DNA from: Fragum whitleyi | Lineage: Eukaryota > Mollusca > Bivalvia > Cardiida > Cardiidae | Assembly: GCA_948146395.1 (NCBI GenBank) | Contig: OX411556.1 | Coordinates: 28,071,653-28,135,652 of the forward strand | DNA length: 64,000 nucleotides | Reading direction: 5' to 3' | In this document: positions 10,735-22,630 of the stretch, piece after piece | Layout: each line of letters starts with the position of its first letter | How positions within the stretch are numbered: position 1 is the stretch's first letter | Made by a program: the position numbers and the translations under genes | The notes under the pieces: model-generated | Told to the model about the DNA's origin: nothing | What the model saw: the letters and a program-made list of their open reading frames with translations, nothing else | Databases searched by the model: none

Positions 10735-10945
10735 CGACGGCGGCGCTCATCCTTTCTATTTGTCCTCCACCAATGGGTTGATAATCGTAGATCTATGTGG
10801 GATAGCAGCTGGAAGCTAGGAAATGATGTGATGGTAGTACAGGAGTTAGAAATACCAAGAATCTATTGCTAGGTGATCCAACCGCCGCGAAATGACTGAA
10901 ATAATGTTGAAAGCAGCGTCAAACCCCATTCAAACAAACAAATCG
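10735..10945 (+). mobile_element. SINE body, 5' truncated
   Basis: GGCGGCGCTCATCC at the start is the last part of a SINE head. The usual body follows (GTAGATCTATGTGGGATAGC, TTGCTAGGTGATCC), with the tail GTTGAAAGCAGCGTCAAACC. Box A and B are lost. Confidence 0.75.
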
Positions 10946-10973
10946 AAAAACAAATGATTACAAGCAACGTAAC

Positions 10974-11097
10974 TGAAGTAATGAACTTTAACAGTGTTAA
11001 CCGAGGTTTTCTAATGATTTTCATTAGGAAAACTCTGTCAACATTATGAAAGATCATGAGTTCCGAAATTTTGCGGAACTATTACGGGTTCACTACG
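10974..11097. mobile_element. MITE-B copy 2, left end lost
   Basis: The central palindrome (TTTTCTAATGATTTTCATT) and the right arm GCGGAACTATTACGGGTTC are present, ending at TTAA (11098-11101). The left ~30 bases are missing, next to the SINE tail. Confidence 0.75.
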
Positions 11098-11187
11098 TTA
11101 AGGAAATTAACACATGATCACCAGCAGAGCTGGGTATCGAACCAGAAACGCTCATATCACGAGTAACAATATATATTGTTCCTCCAA

Positions 11188-11678
11188 CAGGGTGTCCACG
11201 GTCAAGAAAAGGGCAGGGGGAAAATATTTTTTCAAGGTCAGGGAATTGTCAAGATTTTGGAATTGGTCAGGGAATTTTACAGTTAAAGCAAAAGTCACGG
11301 AAAAGTCGGGGAATTTTAAAATAATTGGTGAATGGATGATGGAAAAAAGAAAATAAGGCTAAGGCAGTTTCTTCAAGATTGGCTATAATGATAATACTGA
11401 TAATAACAATAACATTAATAATAATATGACAAGTAATTTTTATTATTCCAAATTGTTCTTCGAGAAGAAACTGATCGGACTGGCGCCCCTTCCTCCCCAG
11501 CTTACACGTCTTTTTCAGAATGTGAAAAGGGTTGGTTGTAGGGGTGGACGAGGCCAACATTTTCAAAAATTAACGTGCAAAAAACGGTGAACATAATTCA
11601 GGGAAATCTGATTTTAGTCAGGGAAATGTCAGGGAAAAGCCATGGAATTTTGCTTTACTCAAACTGTGGACACCCTGT
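11188..11678. mobile_element. 491 bp inverted-repeat element, hAT-like ends
   Basis: The ends are CAGGGTGTCCACGGT and, on the minus strand, CAGGGTGTCCACAGT. The sequence just inside both ends repeats GTCAGGGAA words in opposite orientation. CAGGGT ends are common in hAT elements, but I see no eight-base target duplication, so the superfamily is uncertain. No transposase. Confidence 0.65.
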
Positions 11679-11901
11679 AAAATTAAGAAAATGATATTGT
11701 GGTTTATCTATACCATGAACTATGGGGGCTAACGTTTACAAGAAGTTGTTGTAAGCCATGACAGAAATGTGCTTTCATATAACTGTTTGACCTATCTTTG
11801 TAAATCATTTTTTTTTCTTCTTTTCAGATTCTAGAGAAGTAAATTGAAGACTCGAAAGCAGAAAACATTAGTGTGAAGGTAGGACAACTTAATTCTCCAC
11901 G

Positions 11902-12330
11902 TACAGTTTAAAAATCGTGAATCAACAATATTTCGACCAAAAACATTCAAAAACACTCGCTCAGTGATCCTATCATTCATTCCAAATACTCACTCAAATC
12001 GCTAAAAAAGGTCCAAAATTCATCAAAAAAAACCAAAAAAAAAAAAAACCCCACACTTTTCGAAATCGGTTTAATTATTCTACGATTTTATTGGCGGTTG
12101 TGGATTATAAAGTGTTTGATTGGTACATAAAGAAAAAAAGCAGAAAATTACGTATTTTTCATCAAAGGGGGGTAATAAATATCGCTAATTTTGTTCTAAA
12201 ACAAAATTAGCAATATTGGATTACTTCCCTTTAATTTCACTCAAAGCTCGTTCCACACACTCACTCAAATTCATTCCAAAATCATTTCGAAACCAATCAC
12301 CTTGTCAATATCACGATGTAATTAACTGTA
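11902..12330 (-). mobile_element. MITE-A copy 5
   Basis: Inverted copy with both ends (TACAGTTTAAAAATCG; TGTAATTAACTGTA). The core at 12165-12235 has GGTAATAAATATCGC. It carries an A-rich run (12027-12050) that is eight bases longer than in its duplicate. Confidence 0.85.
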
Positions 12331-12854
12331 CCTAGTATGCTATAAATTTAACAAAAAAAAAGATAAAAAATAAAGATTTGAAACATACATGCACCACAGA
12401 TTAAAATGATATTATTTACTCTAGAAAACAAGAGAAGCTTGTGAGAATGTTTATGACCCGTTGCGAAAAGGGGACCATCTGGGTAGTGCGTAAGTTACCG
12501 CACTTTGCTTATTTTCTGAATCTAGAAATATCAATCTACCTACCTTTGAAAGAGTTGTTGAATGCGACCTCTGGTTGACCATTGCTGGAGCCAATCTCTT
12601 ATTCAAATACTAGTATTTATTTTCCAAATTTCCCAGGTGGTCCCTTTTCGCGTGACGGGTCGCCTTTATGAAAATGTTTGTCACATTAATCGAATGTCGT
12701 CAATTGAAAGGGGACGCTGTATGACGCCTGTGTAGTTTGACACCAACTCTGTTATTTAGAAGTAATTGGCGCCTACAGACACGAGTCAACGTTCACTGAC
12801 CTTTGTTGACTGTACATAGAGATTCATTCTGGACATGCTGTAAAATAACGTATG
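12331..12854 (+). repeat. spacer between MITE-A copies, left copy
   Basis: Apart from an inserted MITE-C (12454-12664), this aligns with 13121-13443: CATGCACCACAG, GAATGTCGTCAATTGAAAG and ACGAGTCAACG occur in order in both. Each spacer runs up to a MITE-A end. Confidence 0.85.
12454..12664. mobile_element. MITE-C copy 2
   Basis: Ends TGACCCGTTGCGAAAAGG and CCTTTTCGCGTGACGGGTCG. The neighbouring spacer (13121-13443) reads GAGAATATTTATGAAAATG with no insert, showing the empty site; TTTATG lies on both sides here, a possible short target duplication. Confidence 0.8.
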
Positions 12855-13122
12855 TACAGTTAAAAACATCGTGAATTTGTAATTTGTGATTGATTTTGGA
12901 GTGAAATGGAATGCTTACCATTTGAATGATGTCAGAGAAATCGCGATTTGGTTTGCGCTTTATTCCTTCTGAGGAAATTGTTGATTTAAATTTTTAAGCC
13001 ATTTTGGGAGTTTTTGAATGGCTTGACTGTGTGTTTTTAATGAGTGAATGGAGCACTGTATGAGCGATTTAGAATGGTTTTAATTGAGATGAATGTCAAT
13101 TTCCCGATGTAACTAACTGTTA
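12855..13122 (+). mobile_element. MITE-A copy 6, core deleted
   Basis: Both ends are present (TACAGTTAAAAACATCG; CGATGTAACTAACTG), but the palindromic core is gone: the left arm stops at GGAATGCTTACC and the sequence resumes in the right arm at GATGTCAGAGAAATCGCG. Confidence 0.85.
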
Positions 13123-13443
13123 TATGCTAGCAATTCCCCCCCCCCCCCCCAAAAAAAAGAGAAAAGATAAAAAAAAAGGTTTAAAACATACTTGCACCAC
13201 AGATGAAAATGACCATTTTTTCTCTTGAAAACATGAGAAGCTATATGAGAATATTTATGAAAATGTTTTTCACATTTATCGAATGTCGTCAATTGAAAGA
13301 GGACTCTATATGACGCCCTAGTAGTTTGACACCAACTCTGTTATTTAGAGGTAATTGGCGCCTACAGACACGAGTCAACGATCAATGACCCATGTTCACT
13401 GTGCAAAGAGAATCTTTGTGGGCATGCTGTAAGACAACGCATG
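13121..13443 (+). repeat. spacer between MITE-A copies, right copy
   Basis: Homologue of 12331-12854 without the MITE-C insertion. Contains a C-run then an A-run (13137-13158). Confidence 0.85.
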
Positions 13444-13706
13444 TACAGCTTTAAAAGAACATCGTATGTTCAGTTAATAGCATCGTGAATTTGACATTGG
13501 TGATTGATTTTGGACTGAAATTTAATGATCCGTATCTGAGAGTTTTGAATGAAATTACCCTATATCGCTAATTTTGTTCGAGATGAACAAAATTAGCGAT
13601 ATTTATTACCTCCCTTCAATAGAATAAGCACGCAAGCTCTATGTTTTCTATGTCTTCACCAACCAATCAGACCCTTTCGAAATTGAATAAAGTCAGTGAC
13701 ATTATC
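13444..13706 (+). mobile_element. MITE-A copy 7, truncated right
   Basis: The left end is disturbed by an extra ACATCGTATGTTCAG duplication. The core is well kept (CTATATCGCTAATTTTG and CAAAATTAGCGATAT); the element stops at CAGTGACATTATCAATTC. Confidence 0.75.
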
Positions 13707-13764
13707 AATTCCCACAACCGAGTTATACGTATTATATTTATCTTATAACCGTTATTTGCTTTTT

Positions 13765-14850
13765 AGCTCACCTGAGCACGAAGTGCTCAAGGTGAGCTAT
13801 TGTGATCGTAGAATGTCCGTCGTCCGTCGTCCGTCGTCAGTCGTGCGTCGTGCGTCGTCCGTCGTCCACGATTTCTTTAAACATCTTCTCCTTCTAAACC
13901 AGTGGGCCAATCTTGATGAAACTTGGCAGGGATGTTCCTTGGGTCAAGCTCTACCAAAGTTGTTCAAATAAATGAAATCCACCCTTAACTTTCCCTTTAC
14001 CCTTAACAAAAAGGGTGAAAATATGAAAATCTTGAAAAATCTTCTTCTCTGAAACCAGATGGCAGACAGCTTTCATATTTGGTATGTAGCATCATCTAGG
14101 GGACCTCTACCAAGTTTGTTCATATCAAGAACCGGGGGTCATATTTGGGCTTTGCCGGGGCCAAACCCTTTTTACATAGAATCAAAGAGCGAAAATCTTA
14201 AAAAATCTTCCTCTCTGAAACCAGATGGCAGACAGCTTTCATATTTGCTATGTAGCATCACCTTGCGGGCCTCTACCAAGTTTGTTCATATCAAGACCCT
14301 TGGGTCATATTTGAGCTTTGCACGGGTGCATCCCTTTATCTGTTATATGCACGAAGGGTAAAATAATGAAAACCTTCAAAAATCTTCTTCTATGAAACCA
14401 GAAGGCAGATAGCTTTCATATTTGGTATGTAGCATCATCTAGTAGACTTCTACCAAGTTTGTTCAGATCAAGACCCTAGGATCAAATTTGGGCTCCATCC
14501 GGGCGCAATCCTTTTTACATAGAATCCAGGAGCGAACACCTTTAAAATCTTCTTTAATGGAAACCAGAGGGCACACTGCTTTCATTTTTTGTATGTAGCA
14601 TCATCTAGTGGGCCCCTACCAAGTTTGTTCATATCAAGAACCTGGGGTTTCATTTGGGGTCCACCTGGGTGCATACCTTTTTACATAGAATCAAAGAGGC
14701 ATATCTGTCTTGCTCTTCCCTGAAAACGTTTCATGGTATTGATCTTAGGCAATTATCTTCTTTTTGACATCTGCCTATCTAATTAATGTGATGTCCCAGG
14801 GGTCAAAGAGACTCAGGTGAGCGATCTAGGACTATCTTGGTCCTCTTGTT
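13765..14850 (+). mobile_element. Helitron-like element HLE-2
   Basis: The 5' end is like HLE-1 (AGCTCACCTGAGCACGAAG), then a GTCCGTCGTGCG-type run. Four core repeats of 166-177 bp are marked by ACCAGATGGCAGACAGC at about 14054, 14220, 14397 and 14563. The 3' hairpin AGGAC...GTCCT is followed by CTTGTT. The core differs in sequence from HLE-1 while both ends are shared. The 100-codon frame at 14059-14361 is core repeat translated. Confidence 0.8.
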
Positions 14851-15320
14851 TTTCATTTATGTTTCTAACAGAAATAAAGGTTCTTAAGAATAACCGCATT
14901 ACGTCATTGTTCTCAAAATATCCACGTGGTATCATAACAAGTATATGGGATGTTATCACACGGACATTTGTATAGTTATACGTTCACCACTATTCTAAAA
15001 AAGAATAAGATGCACCTTTTGCTAATAATGACGCAAAAGCTAATTCCATCAGCGTTTTGAATTAAGTATAAAAGAGAATCGAACGATTTGGACGCGTTTT
15101 GAACCATTCAAATAGGATCTAAGAATGTTATAAACGGACCGCTGAGTCAGCGCTTTACAATATTTTTGAATTTTGTCGAATCAAGTTCAAGGTCCGAAAT
15201 GTAAATGCTTAGGTCTCACGGAGTCGTAACCTCCGTGAAAAAAAAAGATAAAAGTAAATGAAACTGGAACTAGAAATCACGCTGCGTCATTTCGTTTTTC
15301 AGATTCTTGATATCATTCCA
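14851..15320. other. stretch without gene
   Basis: No coding region seen. A small hairpin at 15215-15238 (TCACGGAG TCGTAA CTCCGTGA) is the only structure noticed. Confidence 0.5.
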
Positions 15321-15767
15321 TAGTTAGTTACATCGTGAAATTGACATTCATCTCAAACAAAACCATTCTAAATCAATCTCTTTCAGCGCTGCATTCATTC
15401 ATTCCAAACACTCACTCAAATCGACCTAGAACGCTCCAAAATGACTAAAAAATGTAATGAACAACTGCATTTAAAATTCATTTAGATATAAATAGAAAAA
15501 AATCGCGATTTTTCTGACATAGTTGAAATTGTAAGCGCCTGAAATGTTTTTGGAAGAAATAGGAAGCTTTTTATACAAATTCTATGCATATTTTATTAAA
15601 GAGCGGTAATAAATATAGATAATTTTGTTCATCTTGAACAAAATTATCAATATTGGTTTACCTCCCTTTAATTTAACTCAAAAATCATTCCACACACTCA
15701 TTCAATTTCGTTCTAAATTCATTCCGAAATCATTCATCTTGTCAATTTCATGATGTTCTTAACTGTA
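15321..15767 (-). mobile_element. MITE-A copy 8
   Basis: Complete inverted copy, TAGTTAGTTACATCG to TTCTTAACTGTA, with the core at 15598-15670. Confidence 0.9.
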
Positions 15768-16031
15768 CGAATGCTTTTTCTGCAATTTTTGGAAAAGTAG
15801 GTCTTTGACAACGAGAGAGGAAAAGTCGGTCTGCTTCACTTATAACAATTGAAAGGAATATTATCGATTACCGTCGAGAACGAGGGTAGAAATGGGTTAG
15901 ATAAGATTGGAATTGTACATTTATGGACATAGAATTAGATTAGGGCCGAATTTATCGTAAACATTGTCCATCTGGAAAGCTTCTATTTACATATGAGACC
16001 GGGACATTTGTTTCGGGGACGATTTTTTTTT

Positions 16032-16075
16032 GCCCCCGTATCGAAAGATCGGGGGCATATTGTTTTACCGTTGTC

Positions 16076-16106
<31 letters not shown>
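16032..16106 (+). mobile_element. HLE-3 5' end, cut by the duplication junction
   Basis: GCCCCCGTATCGAAAGATCG and the TCTG/TCCG microsatellite of HLE-3 stop at 16106, where an HLE-1 core repeat begins. The intact counterpart is at 22587-22872. Confidence 0.9.
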
Positions 16107-16809
16107 AAAGAAAAGTAGCTAAAATCATGACTGTAATGCCACCAGGTGCGGAGCAACAGGGGGGAGGGGGTAGTACTTTTGTGAAAATTTTTTATAACTT
16201 TAACCTTCATCTTCTAATAAACCAGAAGCCTTACAGACTTCAATATTGGCATGGATGATAAGCATATGGATCTAAAATAAAATAGCTTAAATCATGAATG
16301 TAGGGTCACCAGGTGCTGAGTGTCTTGGGGAGGGGGTAGTACTTTGGATCATTTTTGAAATCTTTAAACTTCTTCTAATGAACCAGGAGTCCTACAGACT
16401 TGAAAATTGGTATGGATGATCAGCATAATTATGGACATTAATTGAATTAGCTAAAATCATGACTGTAGATTCACCAGGTGCAGAGCATCTTGGGGGAGGG
16501 GGGTGCTTTGTTGAGAATTTTGAGTCCCTACAGCCTTTATATTTGACATGGATTGATCAACTCATTAAAGAAAACTTAAAAAGTCTCAGACTCAGCCTGT
16601 ATATCTGGCATAGATTAGCTGATCACAGACCTTTTATGAAAAAATCTTAAATAGATAATGACCAGGGGAGGAGCAGAGGGGGGAAGGATTATTTCAAATG
16701 TTATCTGATTGAATAATTGAAAATCTCTTTTTCTGTGGTTGCATGGACATACCTAGGTAATGAAGCTTTTTTCTCAGGTGAGCGACCCAGGGCCAACGGC
16801 CCTCTTGTT
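16107..16809 (+). mobile_element. HLE-1 3' part, duplicated
   Basis: Core repeats and the 3' hairpin-CTTGTT end of HLE-1, without its 5' end, fused to the HLE-3 5' end on its left. Confidence 0.9.
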
Positions 16810-17299
16810 TAAATGTTAAAATCAGTTTGATCAGTAAATTTTACATAAAACGGTATAGACAAGAACGCGACTTCACTTACATCGTCGTTAAAGTGGGACA
16901 CTTTATATCTTTTTAATCTATCATTCGTGCGATCTTCATTTTTCCAAATACACTTTAGAAATTAATACTGACGAAACCAGAAACATTATTACTTTGTCCA
17001 GCTAGAAAATTATTATTGTGTTTAAGGCCAAGTATTTAAGACAGCAAAATGACAGACCTCGACCGGAGGAAAGTGTAACGCGGGACACGTCGGTTTTACA
17101 TTATTTTTATACGTTAAGAAGGCAATAAAACCCATGCACATTCAACATAATACGGAATTTATCATGTAGAATGTTAATTGATGCAAAGTTTGGTGTATAT
17201 TTCATTAATTTCCGACAAAAAATAAGGATTTTTATCGAAAAAGCAAGCTAACAATGTCGACGTTTTTGTTGAGTGTCACCAGTATCTTGCCTAACGTCA

Positions 17300-17510
17300 C
17301 GACGGCGGCGCTCATCCTTTCTATTTGTCCTCCACCAATGGGTTGATAATCGTAGATCTATGTGGGATAGCAGCTGGAAGCTAGGAAATGATGTGATGGT
17401 AGTACAGGAGTTAGAAATACCAAGAATCTATTGCTAGGTGATCCAACCGCCGCGAAATGACTGAAATAATGTTGAAAGCAGCGTCAAACCCCATTCAAAC
17501 AAACAAATCG
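17300..17510 (+). mobile_element. SINE body, duplicate
   Basis: Duplicate of the truncated SINE at 10735-10945. Confidence 0.75.
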
Positions 17511-17538
17511 AAAAACAAATGATTACAAGCAACGTAAC

Positions 17539-17662
17539 TGAAGTAATGAACTTTAACAGTGTTAACCGAGGTTTTCTAATGATTTTCATTAGGAAAACTC
17601 TGTCAACATTATGAAAGATCATGAGTTCCGAAATTTTGCGGAACTATTACGGGTTCACTACG
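17539..17662. mobile_element. MITE-B, duplicate
   Basis: Duplicate of the left-truncated MITE-B at 10974-11097. Confidence 0.75.
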
Positions 17663-17752
17663 TTAAGGAAATTAACACATGATCACCAGCAGAGCTGGGT
17701 ATCGAACCAGAAACGCTCATATCACGAGTAACAATATATATTGTTCCTCCAA

Positions 17753-18243
17753 CAGGGTGTCCACGGTCAAGAAAAGGGCAGGGGGAAAATATTTTTTCAA
17801 GGTCAGGGAATTGTCAAGATTTTGGAATTGGTCAGGGAATTTTACAGTTAAAGCAAAAGTCACGGAAAAGTCGGGGAATTTTAAAATAATTGGTGAATGG
17901 ATGATGGAAAAAAGAAAATAAGGCTAAGGCAGTTTCTTCAAGATTGGCTATAATGATAATACTGATAATAACAATAACATTAATAATAATATGACAAGTA
18001 ATTTTTATTATTCCAAATTGTTCTTCGAGAAGAAACTGAGCGGACTGGCGCCCCTTCCTCCCCAGCTTACACGTCTTTTTCAGAATGTGAAAAGGGTTGG
18101 TTGTAGGGGTGGACGAGGCCAACATTTTCAAAAATTAACGTGCAAAAAACGGTGAACATAATTCAGGGAAATCTGATTTTAGTCAGGGAAATGTCAGGGA
18201 AAAGCCATGGAATTTTGCTTTACTCAAACTGTGGACACCCTGT
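17753..18243. mobile_element. hAT-like 491 bp element, duplicate
   Basis: Duplicate of 11188-11678 with the same CAGGGTGTCCAC ends. Confidence 0.65.
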
Positions 18244-18466
18244 AAAATTAAGAAAATGATATTGTGGTTTATCTATACCATGAACTATGGGGGCTAACGT
18301 TTACAAGAAGTTGTTGTAAGCCATGACAGAAATGTGCTTTCATATAACTGTTTGACCTATCTTTGTAAATCATTTTTTTTTCTTCTTTTCAGATTCTAGA
18401 GAAGTAAATTGAAGACTCGAAAGCAGAAAACATTAGTGTGAAGGTAGGACAACTTAATTCTCCACG

Positions 18467-18889
18467 TACAGTTTAAAAATCGTGAATCAACAATATTTCG
18501 ACCAAAAACATTCAAAAACACTCGCTCAGTGATCCTATCATTCATTCCAAATACTCACTCAAATCGCTAAAAAAGGTCCAAAATTCATCAAAAAAACCAA
18601 AAAAAAACCCCACACTTTTCGAAATCGGTTTAATTATTCTACGATTTTATTGGCGGTTGTGGATTATAAAGTGTTTGATTGGTACATAAAGAAAAAAAGC
18701 AGAAAATTACGTATTTTTCATCAAAGGGGGGTAATAAATATCGCTAATTTTGTTCTAAAACAAAATTAGCAATATTGGATTACTTCCCTTTAATTTCACT
18801 CAAAGCTCGTTCCACACACTCACTCAAATTCATTCCAAAATCATTTCGAAACCAATCACCTTGTCAATATCGCGATGTAATTAACTGTA
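18467..18889 (-). mobile_element. MITE-A, duplicate of copy 5
   Basis: Duplicate of 11902-12330; CACGATG near the right end has become CGCGATG. Confidence 0.85.
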
Positions 18890-19013
18890 CCTAGTATGCT
18901 ATAAATTTAACAAAAAAAAAAGATAAAAAATAAAGATTTGAAACATACATGCACCACAGATTAAAATGATATTATTTACTCTAGAAAACAAGAGAAGCTT
19001 GTGAGAATATTTA

Positions 19014-19224
19014 TGACCCGTTGCGAAAAGGGGACCATCTGGGTAGTGCGTAAGTTACCGCACTTTGCTTATTTTCTGAATCTAGAAATATCAATCTACC
19101 TACCTTTGAAAGAGTTGTTGAATGCGACCTCTGGTTGACCATTGCTGGAGCCAATCTCTTATTCAAATACTAGTATTTATTTTCCAAATTTCCCAGGTGG
19201 TCCCTTTTCGCGTGACGGGTCGCC
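19014..19224. mobile_element. MITE-C, duplicate
   Basis: Duplicate of 12454-12664. Confidence 0.8.
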
Positions 19225-19414
19225 TTTATGAAAATGTTTGTCAAATTAATCGAATGTCGTCAATTGAAAGGGGACGCTGTATGACGCCTGTGTAGTTTGA
19301 CACCAACTCTGTTATTTAGAAGTAATTGGCGCCTACAGACACGAGTCAACGTTCACTGACCTTTGTTGACTGTACATAGAGATTCATTCTGGACATGCTG
19401 TAAAATAACGTATG

Positions 19415-19682
19415 TACAGTTAAAAACATCGTGAATTTGTAATTTGTGATTGATTTTGGAGTGAAATGGAATGCTTACCATTTGAATGATGTCAGAGAAA
19501 TCGCGATTTGGTTTGCGCTTTATTCCTTCTGAGGAAATTGTTGATTTAAATTTTTAAGCCATTTTGGGAGTTTTTGAATGGCTTGACTGTGTGTTTTTAA
19601 TGAGTGAATGGAGCACTGTATGAGCGATTTAGAATGGTTTTAATTGAGATGAATGTCAATTTCCCGATGTAACTAACTGTTA
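19415..19682 (+). mobile_element. MITE-A, duplicate of copy 6
   Basis: Duplicate of the core-deleted copy at 12855-13122. Confidence 0.85.
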
Positions 19683-20004
19683 TATGCTAGCAATTCCCCC
19701 CCCCCCCCCAAAAAAAAAAGAGAAAAGATAAAAAAAAAAGGTTTAAAACATACTTGCACCACAGATGAAAATGACCATTTTTTCTCTTGAAAACATGAGA
19801 AGCTATATGAGAATATTTATGAAAATGTTTTTCACATTTATCGAATGTCGTCAATTGAAAGAGGACTCTATATGACGCCCTAGTAGTTTGACACCAACTC
19901 TGTTATTTAGAGGTAATTGGCGCCTACAGACACGAGTCAACGATCAATGACCCATGTTCACTGTGCAAAGAGAATCTTTGTGGGCATGCTGTAAGACAAC
20001 GCAT

Positions 20005-20268
20005 GTACAGCTTTAAAAGAACATCGTATGTTCAGTTAATAGCATCGTGAATTTGACATTGGTGATTGATTTTGGACTGAAATTTAATGATCCGTATCTG
20101 AGAGTTTTGAATGAAATTACCCTATATCGCTAATTTTGTTCGAGATGAACAAAATTAGCGATATTTATTACCTCCCTTCAATAGAATAAGCACGCAAGCT
20201 CTATGTTTTCTATGTCTTCACCAACCAATCAGACCCTTTCGAAATTGAATAAAGTCAGTGACATTATC
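20005..20268 (+). mobile_element. MITE-A, duplicate of copy 7
   Basis: Duplicate of 13444-13706. Confidence 0.75.
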
Positions 20269-20326
20269 AATTCCCACAACCGAGTTATACGTATTATATT
20301 TATCTTATAACCGTTATTTGCTTTTT

Positions 20327-21405
20327 AGCTCACCTGAGCACGAAGTGCTCAAGGTGAGCTATTGTGATCGTAGAATGTCCGTCGTCCGTCGTCAGTCGTG
20401 CGTCGTGCGTCGTCCGTCGTCCACGATTTCTTTAAACATCTTCTCCTTCTAAACCAGTGGGCCAATCTTGATGAAACTTGGCAGGGATGTTCCTTGGGTC
20501 AAGCTCTACCAAAGTTGTTCAAATAAATGAAATCCACCCTTAACTTTCCCTTTACCCTTAACAAAAAGGGTGAAAATATGAAAATCTTGAAAAATCTTCT
20601 TCTCTGAAACCAGATGGCAGACAGCTTTCATATTTGGTATGTAGCATCATCTAGGGGACCTCTACCAAGTTTGTTCATATCAAGAACCGGGGGTCATATT
20701 TGGGCTTTGCCGGGGCCAAACCCTTTTTACATAGAATCAAAGAGCGAAAATCTTAAAAAATCTTCCTCTCTGAAACCAGATGGCAGACAGCTTTCATATT
20801 TGGTATGTAGCATCACCTTGCGGGCCTCTACCAAGTTTGTTAATATCAAGACCCTTGGGTCATATTTGAGCTTTGCACGGGTGCATCCCTTTATCTGTTA
20901 TATGCACGAAGGGTAAAATAATGAAAACCTTCAAAAATCTTCTTCTATGAAACCAGAAGGCAGACAGCTTTCATATTTGGTATGTAGCATCATCTAGTAG
21001 ACTTCTACCAAGTTTGTTCAGATCAAGACCCTAGGATCATATTTGGGCTCCATCCGGGCGCAATCCTTTTTACATAGAATCCAGGAGCGAACACCTTTAA
21101 AATCTTCTTTAATGGAAACCAGAGGGCACACTGCTTTCATTTTTTGTATGTAGCATCATCTAGTGGGCCCCTACCAAGTTTGTTCATATCAAGAACCTGG
21201 GGTTTCATTTGGGGTCCACCTGGGTGCATACCTTTTTACATAGAATCAAAGAGGCATATCTGTCTTGCTCTTCCCTGAAAACGTTTCATGGTATTGATCT
21301 TAGGCAATTATCTTCTTTTTGACATCTGCCTATCTAATTAATGTGATGTCCCAGGGGTCAAAGAGACTCAGGTGAGCGATCTAGGACTATCTTGGTCCTC
21401 TTGTT
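20327..21405 (+). mobile_element. HLE-2, duplicate
   Basis: Duplicate of 13765-14850, seven bases shorter in the GTCCGTC run. Confidence 0.8.
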
Positions 21406-21875
21406 TTTCATTTATGTTTCTAACAGAAATAAAGGTTCTTAAGAATAACCGCATTACGTCATTGTTCTCAAAATATCCACGTGGTATCATAACAAGTATA
21501 TGGGATGTTATCACACGGACATTTGTATAGTTATACGTTCACCACTATTCTAAAAAAGAATAAGATGCACCTTTTGCTAATAATGACGCAAAAGCTAATT
21601 CCATCAGCGTTTTGAATTAAGTATAAAAGCGAATCGAACGATTTGGACGCGTTTTGAACCATTCAAATAGGATCTAAGAATGTTATAAACGGACCGCTGA
21701 GTCAGCGCTTTACAATATTTTTGAATTTTGTCGAATCAAGTTCAAGGTCCGAAATGTAAATGCTTAGGTCTCACGGAGTCGTAACCTCCGTGAAAAAAAA
21801 AGATAAAAGTAAATGAAACTGGAACTAGAAATCACGCTGCGTCATTTCGTTTTTCAGATTCTTGATATCATTCCA

Positions 21876-22322
21876 TAGTTAGTTACATCGTGAAATTGAC
21901 ATTCATCTCAAACAAAACCATTCTAAATCAATCTCTTTCAGCGCTGCATTCATTCATTCCAAACACTCACTCAAATCGACCTAAAACGCTCCAAAATGAC
22001 TAAAAAATGTAATGAACAACTGCATTTAAAATTCATTTAGATATAAATAGAAAAAAATCGCGATTTTTCTGACATAGTTGAAATTGTAAGCGCCTGAAAT
22101 GTTTTTGGAAGAAATAGGAAGCTTTTTATACAAATTCTATGCATATTTTATTAAAGAGTGGTAATAAATATAGATAATTTTGTTCATCTTGAACAAAATT
22201 ATCAATATTGGTTTACCTCCCTTTAATTTAACTCAAAAATCATTCCACACACTCATTCAATTTCGTTCTAAATTCATTCCGAAATCATTCATCTTGTCAA
22301 TTTCATGATGTTCTTAACTGTA
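21876..22322 (-). mobile_element. MITE-A, duplicate of copy 8
   Basis: Duplicate of 15321-15767. Confidence 0.9.
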
Positions 22323-22586
22323 CGAATGCTTTTTCTGCAATTTTTGGAAAAGTAGGTCTTTGACAACGAGAGAGGAAAAGTCGGTCTGCTTCACTTATAA
22401 CAATTGAAAGGAATATTATCGATTACCGTCGAGAACGAGGGTAGAAATGGGTTAGATAAGATTGGAATTGTACATTTATGGACATAGAATTAGATTAGGG
22501 CCGAATTTATCGTAAACATTGTCCATCTGGAAAGCTTCTATTTACATATGAGACCGGGACATTTGTTTCGGGGACGATTTTTTTTT

Positions 22587-22630
22587 GCCCCCGTATCGAA
22601 AGATCGGGGGCATATTGTTTTACCGTTGTC

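Larger units (their letters stand above)
9543..16106 (+). repeat. 6.56 kb tandem duplication, copy 1
   Basis: From AAGAAAAGTAGCTAAAATC to the TCTG microsatellite at 16106 this segment is repeated next to itself with an offset of 6565 falling to 6555 bases. I noted about a dozen substitutions plus a few indels in homopolymers and one 7 bp deletion in a GTCCGTC run. It starts inside the core repeats of HLE-1 and ends inside the 5' end of an HLE-3 element. All mobile elements inside exist twice. Confidence 0.95.

Noticed and set aside
14059..14361. 100-codon frame, present again at 20614-20916
   Set aside because: It is the HLE-2 core repeat; the second occurrence is the 6.56 kb duplication, not conservation.
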